From: Bacteroidaceae bacterium | Lineage (GTDB): Bacteria > Bacteroidota > Bacteroidia > Bacteroidales > Bacteroidaceae | Direction of reading: 5' to 3' | Length of the DNA: 11,233 bases | NCBI GenBank assembly: GCA_016292545.1 | Contig: JAEDIG010000078.1 | Location: forward strand, 1 to 11,233 | Part shown: one piece after another, positions 1 through 7,431 of the stretch | Layout: each line of letters starts with the position of its first letter | How positions within the stretch are numbered: the first letter of the stretch is position 1 | Notes under the pieces: model-generated | The model's input: the letters and a program-made list of their open reading frames with translations, nothing else | Databases searched by the model: none | What the model was told of the DNA's origin: nothing | Translations under genes and position numbers: made by a program

Positions 1-1
1 C

Positions 2-295
2 CTGAATGCGCTCACCAGCCAGTATCAATTTACTACGGCCGTCATCAGCATCTATCCCGAGATTCCAGACCTGGCTGCGCAGCAGCAGTATTTCCACGGC
101 GGAAAGGGTGGTGGCATTGTGATTGAAGACAACGAGTTCGACATGTTCGACATGCCTGTGCTATATGCCAAAAGCGTGGACGGGCTCACGTTCCGTCGCA
201 ATGTCATCCGCACCAACCATGCCTTCAAGCCGTTCCACTATAACCAGAACCGCTTCCTGCTGGAGCATGTAACGAATGTGAAGATTAGCGAATAA
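2..295 (+). CDS. C-terminal end of a right-handed beta-helix glycosidase, probably GH110-like alpha-galactosidase (partial)
   Basis: Only the last 97 residues are in the window; the reading frame is open from position 2 and stops with TAA at 293-295. The fragment contains short strand-turn units typical of a parallel beta-helix (GGIVIEDNEFDMFDMPVLYA, then VDGLTFRRNVI, then VTNVKISE), spaced about one coil apart. The pattern 'N-x-F-D-x-F-D-x-P-[VI]-L-Y-A-K-S-V-D-G-L-T-F' is what I remember from the C-terminal part of Bacteroides GH110 alpha-1,3-galactosidases, which remove terminal alpha-galactose (blood-group B or linear Gal-alpha-1,3-Gal) from host glycans. The family assignment is recall-based and the catalytic region lies outside the window, so another polysaccharide-degrading beta-helix protein is possible. 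The gene is convergent with the minus-strand operon and is followed by a strong terminator. Confidence 0.6.
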   Translation: MNALTSQYQFTTAVISIYPEIPDLAAQQQYFHGGKGGGIVIEDNEFDMFDMPVLYAKSVDGLTFRRNVIRTNHAFKPFHYNQNRFLLEHVTNVKISE

Positions 296-321
296 GGGCG
301 TAGGGCTCTTTCTGACGGAGA

Positions 322-380
322 CCCGAATGAACGGCATAACCAAGGATGTGAGTTATGCCGCTCATTCGGGGCGTTTTATT
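322..380 (+). terminator. Rho-independent terminator after the beta-helix gene
   Basis: A 19-base arm at 322-340 pairs with 352-370 around an 11-base loop. There is one A-C mismatch in the plus-strand RNA, which becomes a G-U pair in the minus-strand RNA. The plus-strand stem is followed by GCGTTTTATT (371-380), a short T-run, 27 bases after the stop codon at 295. It therefore fits a terminator for the plus-strand gene. On the minus strand the same stem begins 5 bases after the DUF4491 stop codon (376-378), but no T-run follows it there, so termination of the operon by the same hairpin is possible but weaker. Confidence 0.8.
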
Positions 381-672
381 CATAGTCCTGCTTCCTTTTT
401 GGATTCATGGGGAACCACCCCTTGCGCACGCGTTCATGCTGGGCTATGATTTCGCCGATGCTCCAGAAGGAGGAGCAGGCCAGCACGCCCAGGATGATGC
501 TGGCATAGAGGTTGGAGGCACATACACTGAGGGCCGTGAAGACGATGCCCATGAGCAGGAAGGCCCACCAGATGCGTTTGCCGAAATAGTATTCCGCCTT
601 GATGACAAGGGGATGGAAAAGTCCGATGGCGAGGAAAGTGACCCCGCCGATGATGAGTCCTATGTAGTTCAT
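376..672 (-). CDS. DUF4491 family small membrane protein
   Basis: This is a 98-residue integral membrane protein. I chose the ATG at 670-672 because the protein then begins MNYIGLIIGG, as DUF4491 members do; the upstream in-frame extension to 753 would overlap the preceding gene and has no membrane-protein character. Three hydrophobic segments are visible (about residues 3-23, 35-53 and 57-75). The segment FHPLVIKAEYYFGKRIWW and the C-terminal RVRKGWFPMNPKRK are family hallmarks; the basic tail probably faces the cytoplasm. Function is unknown; the family is common in Bacteroidales. The start lies 17 bases after the zinc-ribbon gene stop with no clear Shine-Dalgarno, so it is probably the last gene of the minus-strand operon. 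The stop codon sits only 5 bases from the terminator hairpin of the convergent gene. Confidence 0.88.
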   Translation of the reverse strand: MNYIGLIIGGVTFLAIGLFHPLVIKAEYYFGKRIWWAFLLMGIVFTALSVCASNLYASIILGVLACSSFWSIGEIIAQHERVRKGWFPMNPKRKQDYE

Positions 673-689
673 GTGAGAGAGTGGGGGGA

Positions 690-1802
690 TTATCTGATGC
701 TCATTTGTACAATCTGACGGTCGGCCGTGAGTCGGCACGACACGGTATAGCAATGGGTGGTGGGCTTGGTGGTGTCGGATCGGCTTACTGTTTCATCGAC
801 TGTACACTCCACGTGGTAGCCCAGCGAACCGTCGGAAATGGATTCGCGGCGTACCGCAAGGGTGTTGGACACCACATAGTGAAGGCCAATCACGTCGGTT
901 GTCCTTTTTTTCTTCACATATTGCATGATGTCTGCAGCCGTGGCCTTCTTCTTGCCGCAAAACGATTCCATGGGCTCCACGATGGCCTGCGCCACCACCT
1001 GCTCCTCGTCGCTTTGCATGGTTTGATTGAAGAATGCGTCCAGCATGCCCAGTATCATGCTCTTTTCGGTGGGCGAAACGTGGGCCTTGGCCAGATCGTT
1101 CTTGCGCTTGGCCGCCACATCGGCATAGATGCCCTCGGGATGTTGTTCCAGATAGCGGTCGATGCCCTTTCCTGTGGTGTCGGCGAGTGCCTCCTGCCAG
1201 TCGATGGAGTCGATGAGCTGGGCACAGCGGCGCGCGTGGAACGAGTCGGGGTGTTTGTCGAGGAAGGCCTGCAGGGTGGCGCGGTCGCCCCTGCATGCCT
1301 TGTCCCATTCGGCCTGTTGTGCCTTTATCTGGGCAAGCCTTTGCTCCACCTCGGTGCGGTGAAGGCTCAGGGGATAGTCGGCCAGAAACTGTTCAAAGAA
1401 AACGGGCTCGGAGAGGTTTTCCAGCGCCAGGTAGCGCTCCTGCTCCAGACGGATTTCCTGTTGCAGGCTATAGTAATAATATCCGCCCACCAATGCGCCT
1501 GCAGCCAGCAGCAGGACAAAGGCCACTGCGGCTGCGCGCCATGCCGTCCGGTGTCCGCCTTGTTTGTGTCTGGGTCGCGGCTGTGGCTCGGGATCTGGCT
1601 GTGGTTCGGGGGCTGGTTGCTGTGGCTGGGGTGCGGGGGCCTCCTTGCCGCAATAGGGGCATTTGTCATCGCGGTCCAGATAGTAGGTGCCACATTCGTT
1701 ACATTGTATCAGATGGCCGTGGATGGGCGTGCTGCAGGAGGGGCATGTGCCAGCCATCGTGGATACACGGTTCCCGCATTTGGGACATTTTATCATGCTC
1801 AT
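690..1802 (-). CDS. Double zinc-ribbon, single-pass membrane protein with extracytoplasmic repeat domain
   Basis: The protein has 370 residues. Two treble-clef zinc ribbons open it: C6-x2-C9 with C20-x2-C23, and C34-x2-C37 with C48-x2-C51. A Pro/Gln/Glu-rich linker follows (about 55-78), then a basic stretch and one transmembrane helix (about 88-112). The C-terminal part is probably extracytoplasmic. Residues about 125-235 contain three loosely repeated units of the form FLxxYP/HPxS-x-H/Y-A (FLADYPLSLH, FLDKHPDSFH, YLEQHPEGIY) that resemble short TPR-like helical repeats. Residues about 245-370 form a further alpha/beta-looking domain ending in alternating strands. I do not recognise a characterised homologue. 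A second possible start is ATG at 1794-1796 (MIKCPKCG), which would remove two residues and keep all cysteines. The gene lies 24 bases after tilS. Confidence 0.88.
   Translation of the reverse strand: MSMIKCPKCGNRVSTMAGTCPSCSTPIHGHLIQCNECGTYYLDRDDKCPYCGKEAPAPQPQQPAPEPQPDPEPQPRPRHKQGGHRTAWRAAAVAFVLLLAAGALVGGYYYYSLQQEIRLEQERYLALENLSEPVFFEQFLADYPLSLHRTEVEQRLAQIKAQQAEWDKACRGDRATLQAFLDKHPDSFHARRCAQLIDSIDWQEALADTTGKGIDRYLEQHPEGIYADVAAKRKNDLAKAHVSPTEKSMILGMLDAFFNQTMQSDEEQVVAQAIVEPMESFCGKKKATAADIMQYVKKKRTTDVIGLHYVVSNTLAVRRESISDGSLGYHVECTVDETVSRSDTTKPTTHCYTVSCRLTADRQIVQMSIR
1569..1640 (-). repeat. Low-complexity stretch encoding the Pro-Gln/Glu linker
   Basis: On the plus strand this reads as irregular repeats of GGCTGTGG / GGTTGCTG / GGATCTGG. 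It encodes residues 55-78 of the zinc-ribbon protein, a linker made almost only of Pro, Gln, Glu and Ala with recurring PEPQP. It lies between the second zinc ribbon and the basic segment before the membrane helix, so it probably acts as a flexible spacer. Length variation between strains would be expected. Confidence 0.6.
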
Positions 1803-1811
1803 ATTCTTTTG

Positions 1812-1820
1812 TATATATAT
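1812..1820. repeat. Short TA run in the tilS / zinc-ribbon leader
   Basis: A (TA)4T run lies in the 24-base gap between the tilS stop and the zinc-ribbon start, 9 bases before the ATG at 1800-1802. The minus-strand leader reads CACATATATATACAAAAGAAT before the ATG, with no Shine-Dalgarno sequence. An unstructured A/U-rich leader may serve ribosome loading, as is usual in Bacteroidota. Confidence 0.5.
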
Positions 1821-1826
1821 GTGTAT

Positions 1827-3098
1827 TTAATCCGTTGATTCAATCTGTTCTATCCTCAGAATGCGGCGGGTGGAAGCGGTCACCCGATAGCGGTTGTCCG
1901 ACCGTCGACCCACTACCCAGATGATGTCTTCTCCGTGGCACACTACGTATTGTGCGGCTTTTGTCACAGGGTCGGCCTTGCAGTCGGTAAGGAAATCGCT
2001 CAGCAGCTTGCGTCCCTTCATTCCGAAGGGCACGAACCAGTCGCCCGTCTGTGCCAGCCGCGTGTGGAGCGGAAGGGTGATGAGGTCGGCATCAAAATAG
2101 GCCACCTCGGGGCCTGTATGTCCGATGGCATCCACGGTTTGCATGCGCATGCAGGGGGCGCTGACCTCCTGATGGATGGGGCGTAGCAGCAACCGTCCGC
2201 GGTCGGCCACCACCCTGTGTGTGGCGCTTGTCCATGTGGTGCCCGTCTGGCATTCCGTGTGCCGGGCTATGTCGGCCGTTGTGGCCGGGTTGAAACCGTA
2301 TGGGGCCAGCCATTCGTGGAGCAGGAGAGAGGGCGAGCCTGCCCGCCGGAAGGATTCTAGTTGCAGGCTGTCGGCTGCAAATCCGGCCTGATTCATCAGT
2401 TCCTCCACCCCTCTTTGATAGTAGGGGAGCGCTTCCTGCACGAGCGAGGCCGTGCGTGCCAGGGCATGGGGCGCGTTGGGCTGCATCTGGCTGAGCAGGG
2501 GCATGATGTGGAGGCGGATGAAGTTGCGGCGTGTGTCGGGCACCAGATTGGTGCTGTCGGTCACGTAGGGCTGGCCCTTGTCGCGCAGGTAGGCTAGGAT
2601 GTCGGCGTGCGACGTGCACAGGAGCGGCCTGACCACATGACCCTGGCGCGGGTGCATGGCTGCCAGCCCGCGTATGCCTGTGCCGCGTAGCAGGTTCAGG
2701 AGAAGCGTTTCGGCCTGGTCGTCCACGTGGTGACCTACGGCCACGGCCTGTGCTCCTGTTTCATGCAACCTTTCCACAAACCATTCATAACGTAGCTCGC
2801 GGGCAGCCATCTCGATGCTCTGTTCGTGATGGCGGGCATATTCGGCCGTCTGGAAATGCTTCACCTTCAGGGGCACGCCCATTTGCCGGCATAGGTCCTC
2901 GGCAAACTGGCAGTCGCGGTCCGATTCCTTGCCGCGCAGGTGGAAATTGCAATGGAGGGCTTCCAGCGGATAGCCCAGTTCGTGGAGCACCAGCAACAGG
3001 GCCACCGAGTCGGCTCCGCCGCTCAGGGCCACCAGCACCAGCCGTCCACTCTCCAGCAGGTAGTGCCGTGCGATGAAGGATTCCACGCGCGCTTTCAT
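1827..3098 (-). CDS. tilS: tRNA(Ile)-lysidine synthetase TilS
   Basis: This 423-residue cytoplasmic enzyme ligates lysine to the wobble cytidine of tRNA-Ile(CAU), using ATP, so that it reads AUA and is charged with Ile instead of Met. It is usually essential. The PP-loop motif SGGADS (residues 26-31) binds ATP. Other family signatures are HCNFHLRG (49-56), GHHVDDQAET with LLRGTGIRGL (122-145) and DSTN (181-184). The C-terminal part (from about 345) contains GDWFVPFGMKGRKLLSDFLTD-type TilS_C sequence and ends with YRVTASTRRILRIE. The length is normal for the family. I chose ATG at 3096-3098 because the motifs are then at the expected distance from the N-terminus; the in-frame extension to 3227 overlaps the upstream gene and reads through the AT repeat. 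The gene lies 23 bases after the TPR protein gene. Confidence 0.97.
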   Translation of the reverse strand: MKARVESFIARHYLLESGRLVLVALSGGADSVALLLVLHELGYPLEALHCNFHLRGKESDRDCQFAEDLCRQMGVPLKVKHFQTAEYARHHEQSIEMAARELRYEWFVERLHETGAQAVAVGHHVDDQAETLLLNLLRGTGIRGLAAMHPRQGHVVRPLLCTSHADILAYLRDKGQPYVTDSTNLVPDTRRNFIRLHIMPLLSQMQPNAPHALARTASLVQEALPYYQRGVEELMNQAGFAADSLQLESFRRAGSPSLLLHEWLAPYGFNPATTADIARHTECQTGTTWTSATHRVVADRGRLLLRPIHQEVSAPCMRMQTVDAIGHTGPEVAYFDADLITLPLHTRLAQTGDWFVPFGMKGRKLLSDFLTDCKADPVTKAAQYVVCHGEDIIWVVGRRSDNRYRVTASTRRILRIEQIESTD

Positions 3099-3099
3099 A

Positions 3100-3113
3100 A
3101 TATATATATATAT
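3100..3113. repeat. (AT)7 dinucleotide repeat directly before the tilS start
   Basis: Seven perfect AT units fill most of the 23-base gap between the TPR protein stop (3122-3124) and the tilS ATG (3096-3098), ending one base before the start codon. No Shine-Dalgarno sequence is present. The run is outside coding sequence, so slippage would change only leader length and spacing, not reading frame. Confidence 0.75.
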
Positions 3114-3121
3114 GTAGGCCT

Positions 3122-4816
3122 CTATTCCTCCTTTTCCAGCATTCCTTTGGCGATGGTGTCGCCTAGGTCGGCAGCCTTCTGCAGTTGCTCTTTGGCCTCG
3201 GCCTTCTTGCCTTGCTGTCGCAGACATACACCCAGAATGCGGTAGGAATCGGGCATCTCGGGGTCGATGCGGATGGCCTCGCGAGCTGCCTCTACGGCCT
3301 CTTCCACCTGACCCACGCGATAGTTGAGCGCAGCCTGTTCGGCACGCAGAACGGCATCGTCGGGGCTCAGCCTAACGGCACGCTCTATGTCGTTGAGGGC
3401 AGCCGGATACATGCGGCAGGCCACTTCCAGCTGTTCGCGTGTATAATAGAAGTTGGCGGTCATGTTGCCGCCGTTCAGGTGCTCATAGGTGTTATAGTCG
3501 GCCACGGCCTCACGCTTGCGTCCTGCCTTTTCCAGAGCCGAGGCGCGCATCAGTACCACGGGCGCTGCTTCGCGTGGCAGGGGCTGTGCATAGAATGCAA
3601 CCGCACTGTCCAGGAGAGCCACGATGCTGTCGGCATGCTCGCCTTCCTGCCGTTGCAGACACAGTGAGGCATAGACGAACATTTCGGGCGACCGCAGGTT
3701 GGTGTGCGTGAGGGCCAGATACCGGTCCTGCGCCTCGGCATACCGCTTGAGGGCATAAAGGCAGTCGGCTTGCTGCTTGGTGTAGATGGATAGCGGGCGC
3801 AGGGAGTCGGCGGCCTGTGCCTCGGCCAAGGCGCGCTCTACGGTCCATGGTCCGTAGGGCGTGGATGCGCCGTCCACGCAGCTGGCATAAATCATTCTGG
3901 ACAGCGAGTAGTGCAGTTCGTCGGCTCGTGCCTTGGCCTTTTCCAGTCCTTGGTCGTATACGGCCTGTGCCTGTTCGTGATGGCCCTGTCCGGCCAGCCA
4001 TTCGGCCTGCATCACGTAGCCCGTGGCGCTGTCTGGCCAGGCCAGGATAAAGTCGTCGGTGAGCTGGCGGTAGCGTGCCGAGTCGCGTGTGCCTGCCAGA
4101 TAGATGTAGCTGGCGGCATCGGTGGCCGACTGTGGAAGCGCCTTGGGAATGGGCAGGGCCTGCAGGTCGTCGTTGCCTGCATCAATGGCCTGCACGCAGA
4201 GCGACATGGGGTAGGCCGCGTCAATCACATACGAGGGCTTGCCCTCCTGGACGGCCATCTGCAGCAGACCCACCACATCGCCTTCGGCATTCATCACGGG
4301 GCATCCGGCCAATCGTTCGGGGGCGGGTGAAGAAAGCGTGTAGTAATGGAAACGGTCGCGGAACGATTCGTCCTTGGCCACCGTGTCGGTGGTGCAGGGC
4401 ACGTTCTTGTCGGCCTTGCTAGTGGGCAGGATGTACACTTCCGTCCGGGGCTGTGCGGGCGTGGAGGCCATGCTCAGTCCTTTCATCTTGCCATATTGGG
4501 CCAGCTGGAGCTTGCATACGTTGTACATGCTGTTGGCACCCAGAATGCGGTGTACGGCAAACGTTTCTCCCTGTGGGTTCACCACGTCGGCCCTCACGCC
4601 GCCGCGCATCACGTCGTATTCCGTCACCACCACACCGCTGTCGCCCATCACCACACCCTGGGCCTCGCGTGGGTTTCCGGCGTTGTCAAAAACGATTACG
4701 GTCACTTGTGCCTGACGTGCCTTTTTCAGCCATTTTGGTGCCTTGGCACCACAGAGGGCTGCCGTGTGGAATAGCGCACACAGGCACACGAAGGCTACTT
4801 TGCTGTATGTCTTCAT
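3122..4816 (-). CDS. Secreted protein with degenerate trypsin-like domain and C-terminal TPR-like repeats
   Basis: The protein has 564 residues. A Sec signal peptide is visible (basic MKTYSK, hydrophobic core about 7-21); there is no good lipobox, because Leu precedes the only nearby Cys. Residues about 37-200 follow the plan of HtrA/trypsin-like serine proteases: AQGVVMGDSGVVVTEYDVM resembles the segment around the catalytic His, and LAGCPVMNAEGDVVGLL resembles the GNSGGPL-x-N-x-x-G-x-V-V-G segment. The His, Asp and Ser positions appear to be D68, N99 and A170, so the domain is probably not a protease. From about 240 to the end come helical repeats; the clearest TPR units are in the last 130 residues, for example YPAALNDIERAVRLSPDD and VEEAVEAAREAIRIDPEMPD. 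It is probably a periplasmic scaffold or binding protein. Its ATG overlaps the recN stop by 4 bases (ATGA at 4813-4816), which suggests translational coupling. No characterised homologue is recognised. Confidence 0.9.
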   Translation of the reverse strand: MKTYSKVAFVCLCALFHTAALCGAKAPKWLKKARQAQVTVIVFDNAGNPREAQGVVMGDSGVVVTEYDVMRGGVRADVVNPQGETFAVHRILGANSMYNVCKLQLAQYGKMKGLSMASTPAQPRTEVYILPTSKADKNVPCTTDTVAKDESFRDRFHYYTLSSPAPERLAGCPVMNAEGDVVGLLQMAVQEGKPSYVIDAAYPMSLCVQAIDAGNDDLQALPIPKALPQSATDAASYIYLAGTRDSARYRQLTDDFILAWPDSATGYVMQAEWLAGQGHHEQAQAVYDQGLEKAKARADELHYSLSRMIYASCVDGASTPYGPWTVERALAEAQAADSLRPLSIYTKQQADCLYALKRYAEAQDRYLALTHTNLRSPEMFVYASLCLQRQEGEHADSIVALLDSAVAFYAQPLPREAAPVVLMRASALEKAGRKREAVADYNTYEHLNGGNMTANFYYTREQLEVACRMYPAALNDIERAVRLSPDDAVLRAEQAALNYRVGQVEEAVEAAREAIRIDPEMPDSYRILGVCLRQQGKKAEAKEQLQKAADLGDTIAKGMLEKEE

Positions 4817-6477
4817 TTCCGTAGTAGTTGTTTTGCGTTTTCAATGGCCGCCTCCGTCACTTCCGCTCCGCTGAGCATGTGGGCGATTTCTGTCACCCTT
4901 TCATCGTCGGATAGGCGTACGATGTGGCTGGCCGTGTGTGAGTCGTTGTCTTGTTTGTACACCTTGTAGTGCACGTCGCCGCGAGCCGCAATCTGGGGCA
5001 GATGGGTGATGCTCACCACCTGTGTGCCGTGGTCGCGGCTCATCTGGCGCATGATGTGGGCCATGCATTCGGCTATGCGTCCGCTCACGCCCGTGTCTAT
5101 TTCGTCAAAGATGATGGTGGGCATCTGCTTCACGCTGGCCAGCATCCGCTTCACAGCCAGCATCACACGGGCTATCTCTCCTCCGCTGGCCACTTCGGCA
5201 ATGGGGCTGGGCGTGCTGTTGCGGTTGGCGCTGAACATGAGTGTCACGCGGTCCATTCCCAGCGGAGAGGGCTGGGGCAGGGGGGCTATGTCGATGCGCA
5301 CCTGGGGATGTGGTATGCCCAGGGGAACCAGGGCTTCGGCCAGTTCGGCCTCAATCCGGCGGGCCGCTTCATTGCGCCGTGCAGTGAGAACCTGTCCCAG
5401 ACTTTCCAGTTCCTGCCGGCAGGCGGCTTCTTCGGCCTCGGCTTGGGCAATCAGGTCGCCAAACTGCTCCGTCTTGTCCAGTTGCCGGCGCATTTCCTCG
5501 GCCAGCAGGGCCAGCTGGGCTGCGTTTTCCACATGGTGCTTCTGCTCCAGGGTGTAGAGCGCGTCCAGCCGCTGGGTCACTTCCTGCAGGCGCTCGGGAT
5601 TGTATTCCATGCGCTCGGCCTGCGACGATACGTCGTCGCAAAGGTCCTTCAGGTCTATGTAGGCATTTTCCAGCCTTCCGGCCCAGTCGCCGCATCCGTC
5701 GTATACGCGTTGCAGTTGTTGCAGCTGCTGGCAGGCATGGCGCAACCCTGTGAGGATGCCGCCTTCTTCGGTGGACAGAAGTTCTCCCGTCTGGTAGAGC
5801 ACGGTTTTTATCTCCTCGGCGTGCTGCAGGGTTTGGGCTTCCTTTTCCAGTGTTTCGTCTTCGCCCGGCTGGGGTTTCAGCTGATTCAGCTGTTGCCATT
5901 GGAAGTCCAGATAGTCGTGGTTGCGGCCTGCCTCCTCGGCCTCCTGGCGCAGGGCGGCCAGTTGCTGGCGCAGCTGCTGGTGGCGGCGGTAGCATGTGGC
6001 ATAGGCCTGACGTTGGTCCATGGCGTTGCCCATGAGGTCGAGCATGTCGGTTTGGAATCCTTCGTCGGCCAGCATGAGGTTCTGGTGCTGGGAGTGGATG
6101 TCGATGATGCGTGCGCCCAAGACTTTCAGTTGGGCCAGAGTGGCTGGCGTGTCGTTCACAAAGGCGCGGCTCTTGCCAGAATCCGTGAGTTCACGCCTTA
6201 TGCTACATTCTTGGTTTTCAAAGTCAAAATCGTTTTCATTAAAGTATTCCTCCAAGCCGAATCCCTTCAGGCAGAATTGGGCTTCGATGGTGCATTTGCG
6301 TGCGCCCTGCTGGATGTCCCTCACATCGGCACGTTGGCCTAGCAGCAGCCCGATGGCTCCGAGGATAATGGACTTGCCGGCACCCGTCTCGCCCGTGATT
6401 ACGCTGAATCCGGGATGCAGGTCGATGTCGAGCTCGTCGATGAGTGCATAGTTCTTGATGTATAGATGTGTGAGCAT
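4813..6477 (-). CDS. recN: DNA repair protein RecN (SMC-like ATPase)
   Basis: RecN is an SMC-like ATPase that acts early in double-strand break repair by recombination. This copy has 554 residues, the usual length. The N-terminal ATPase half starts MLTHLYIKNYALIDELDIDL and has Walker A GETGAGKS (29-36). The long middle part, rich in Gln, Glu and Leu, forms the two arms of the coiled coil (about 155-375). The C-terminal half has the ABC signature SGGEIARVMLA (431-441), Walker B TIIFDE (454-459) followed by IDTGVSG, and the H-loop-type segment VSITHLPQIAA. All motifs are intact. The start at 6475-6477 is fixed by the conserved N-terminus; the leader before it is A-rich without a clear Shine-Dalgarno. 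It lies 42 bases after the PorD-like gene and overlaps the next gene by 4 bases. I see no SOS operator. Confidence 0.97.
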   Translation of the reverse strand: MLTHLYIKNYALIDELDIDLHPGFSVITGETGAGKSIILGAIGLLLGQRADVRDIQQGARKCTIEAQFCLKGFGLEEYFNENDFDFENQECSIRRELTDSGKSRAFVNDTPATLAQLKVLGARIIDIHSQHQNLMLADEGFQTDMLDLMGNAMDQRQAYATCYRRHQQLRQQLAALRQEAEEAGRNHDYLDFQWQQLNQLKPQPGEDETLEKEAQTLQHAEEIKTVLYQTGELLSTEEGGILTGLRHACQQLQQLQRVYDGCGDWAGRLENAYIDLKDLCDDVSSQAERMEYNPERLQEVTQRLDALYTLEQKHHVENAAQLALLAEEMRRQLDKTEQFGDLIAQAEAEEAACRQELESLGQVLTARRNEAARRIEAELAEALVPLGIPHPQVRIDIAPLPQPSPLGMDRVTLMFSANRNSTPSPIAEVASGGEIARVMLAVKRMLASVKQMPTIIFDEIDTGVSGRIAECMAHIMRQMSRDHGTQVVSITHLPQIAARGDVHYKVYKQDNDSHTASHIVRLSDDERVTEIAHMLSGAEVTEAAIENAKQLLRK

Positions 6478-6519
6478 TTCTCTCTTATTGGCTGTTGGGG
6501 TGGGTATCTGTGTGTGTGT

Positions 6520-7431
6520 CTATTTCTTCATTTTCTCCCAGTTGCTTCCCTGCGAGGGGTCGATGGAGAACAGAATGTCGTAGGCGGCCTGTTTCTCTTC
6601 GCTGGTGCCGTGTGAGGCATAGATGCTCACCAGCTCGTCGCGCTTGAAGGCGGAAAAGAGCATGGGAAGGTGGCTCTTGCTCTTGGCCTTGTGGGCTGTA
6701 TCCAGCAGGGTCAGTGCCTCGCCGATGGCGGCCCTTGCCGTGTCGGGCTGTTCGGCCATCCGGTCGAGCCCCTTGCGGTGGTAGGTGTACATCATCCTGC
6801 GGAAGGGCTCCATCGATCCGTCGAGCCAGTCGTTGACCAGCCCAAAGCGGTTCTTGTTGTCGTCGAAGGCCTTCCATCCGGGGTAGTCGAGCGTTTGCCC
6901 TGCATTCACCACTTCCTCGGCCCGCTGCAGCACCTCGGTTCCGCCCAGCGGCGACATGGTGTCGAGGTCGGCGGCTATAATCATGTAGGCATAGTAGGCC
7001 AGCAGGGCCACCAGCTGGTTGTCTATCTGCTCGGGGCGGTATTCCAGCTCGTCGAACTCGTTGAACTTGAATCCGAACTGTGTGTCGTTGTTCGAGAATG
7101 CCGTGGTGGAGTAGCCGCTTCCGAACACGGGTCTGCTGCTGGTCACCAGCAGGGAGGCCGAGAAGGAATCGTCCGTGTCGCTGTAGGTGTTCACGGTGAT
7201 GTTGAACGTGCATTGGATGCGTTCGCTCTCCTTCAGCTTCAGCTCTGTCCAACGGGTGTCGTTGAGCAGGTTGGTGACCTTCTTCTCCAGAGCGGGGAAC
7301 ACGTCGCCCTTGGTGTCGGCCACCTTCTGGCGGTTCACGTTCACCTTGGCCATGAGTTCCTGGGCGCGGGCAGAAGTGGCCGGAAGCAGGCACAGGAGCA
7401 ATAGGGTGGCAGCCTTTGCTATGCGTTTCAT
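6520..7431 (-). CDS. porD: DUF4835 family secreted protein, PorD-like (type IX secretion-associated)
   Basis: The protein has 303 residues with a clear signal peptide (MKRIAKAATLLLLCLLPATS, cleavage probably after ARA near residue 23). The mature part starts QELMAKVNVNRQKV and contains YSDTDDSFSASLLVTSSRPV, the segment ELEYRPEQIDNQLVALLAYYAYMII, and a C-terminal helical part ending in DILFSIDPSQGSNWEKMKK. This pattern and the position between coaBC and recN are typical of the DUF4835 family of Bacteroidota. From memory, annotation pipelines name this family type IX secretion protein PorD; its exact role is unknown to me, so the symbol is tentative. I chose ATG at 7429-7431 because it gives the signal peptide and overlaps the coaBC stop by 4 bases (ATGA); the frame extends upstream to 7623 but that part is an out-of-frame shadow of coaBC. 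Confidence 0.88.
   Translation of the reverse strand: MKRIAKAATLLLLCLLPATSARAQELMAKVNVNRQKVADTKGDVFPALEKKVTNLLNDTRWTELKLKESERIQCTFNITVNTYSDTDDSFSASLLVTSSRPVFGSGYSTTAFSNNDTQFGFKFNEFDELEYRPEQIDNQLVALLAYYAYMIIAADLDTMSPLGGTEVLQRAEEVVNAGQTLDYPGWKAFDDNKNRFGLVNDWLDGSMEPFRRMMYTYHRKGLDRMAEQPDTARAAIGEALTLLDTAHKAKSKSHLPMLFSAFKRDELVSIYASHGTSEEKQAAYDILFSIDPSQGSNWEKMKK

Noticed and set aside
681..1838. Plus-strand open frame of 385 codons opposite the zinc-ribbon gene
   Set aside because: The minus strand has two CxxC-CxxC ribbons and a membrane helix; the plus frame is a low-complexity shadow.
2142..2155. Palindrome GCATGCGCATGC inside tilS
   Set aside because: It is short and encodes part of the TilS protein; no reason to see a regulatory site.
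3099..3227. N-terminal extension of tilS with a YIYIYI stretch
   Set aside because: It overlaps the preceding gene, reads through the AT repeat, and TilS proteins begin shortly before the PP-loop.
4951..6342. Long plus-strand open frame of 463 codons opposite recN
   Set aside because: recN on the minus strand has every family motif. The antisense translation shows no domain and has repetitive Leu/Gly/Val composition expected from complementing G/C-rich codons.
6485..7393. Second minus-strand frame of 302 codons inside the DUF4835/PorD-like gene
   Set aside because: Its translation is Arg/Gly/Pro-rich without a recognisable domain, while the other frame has a signal peptide and family segments.
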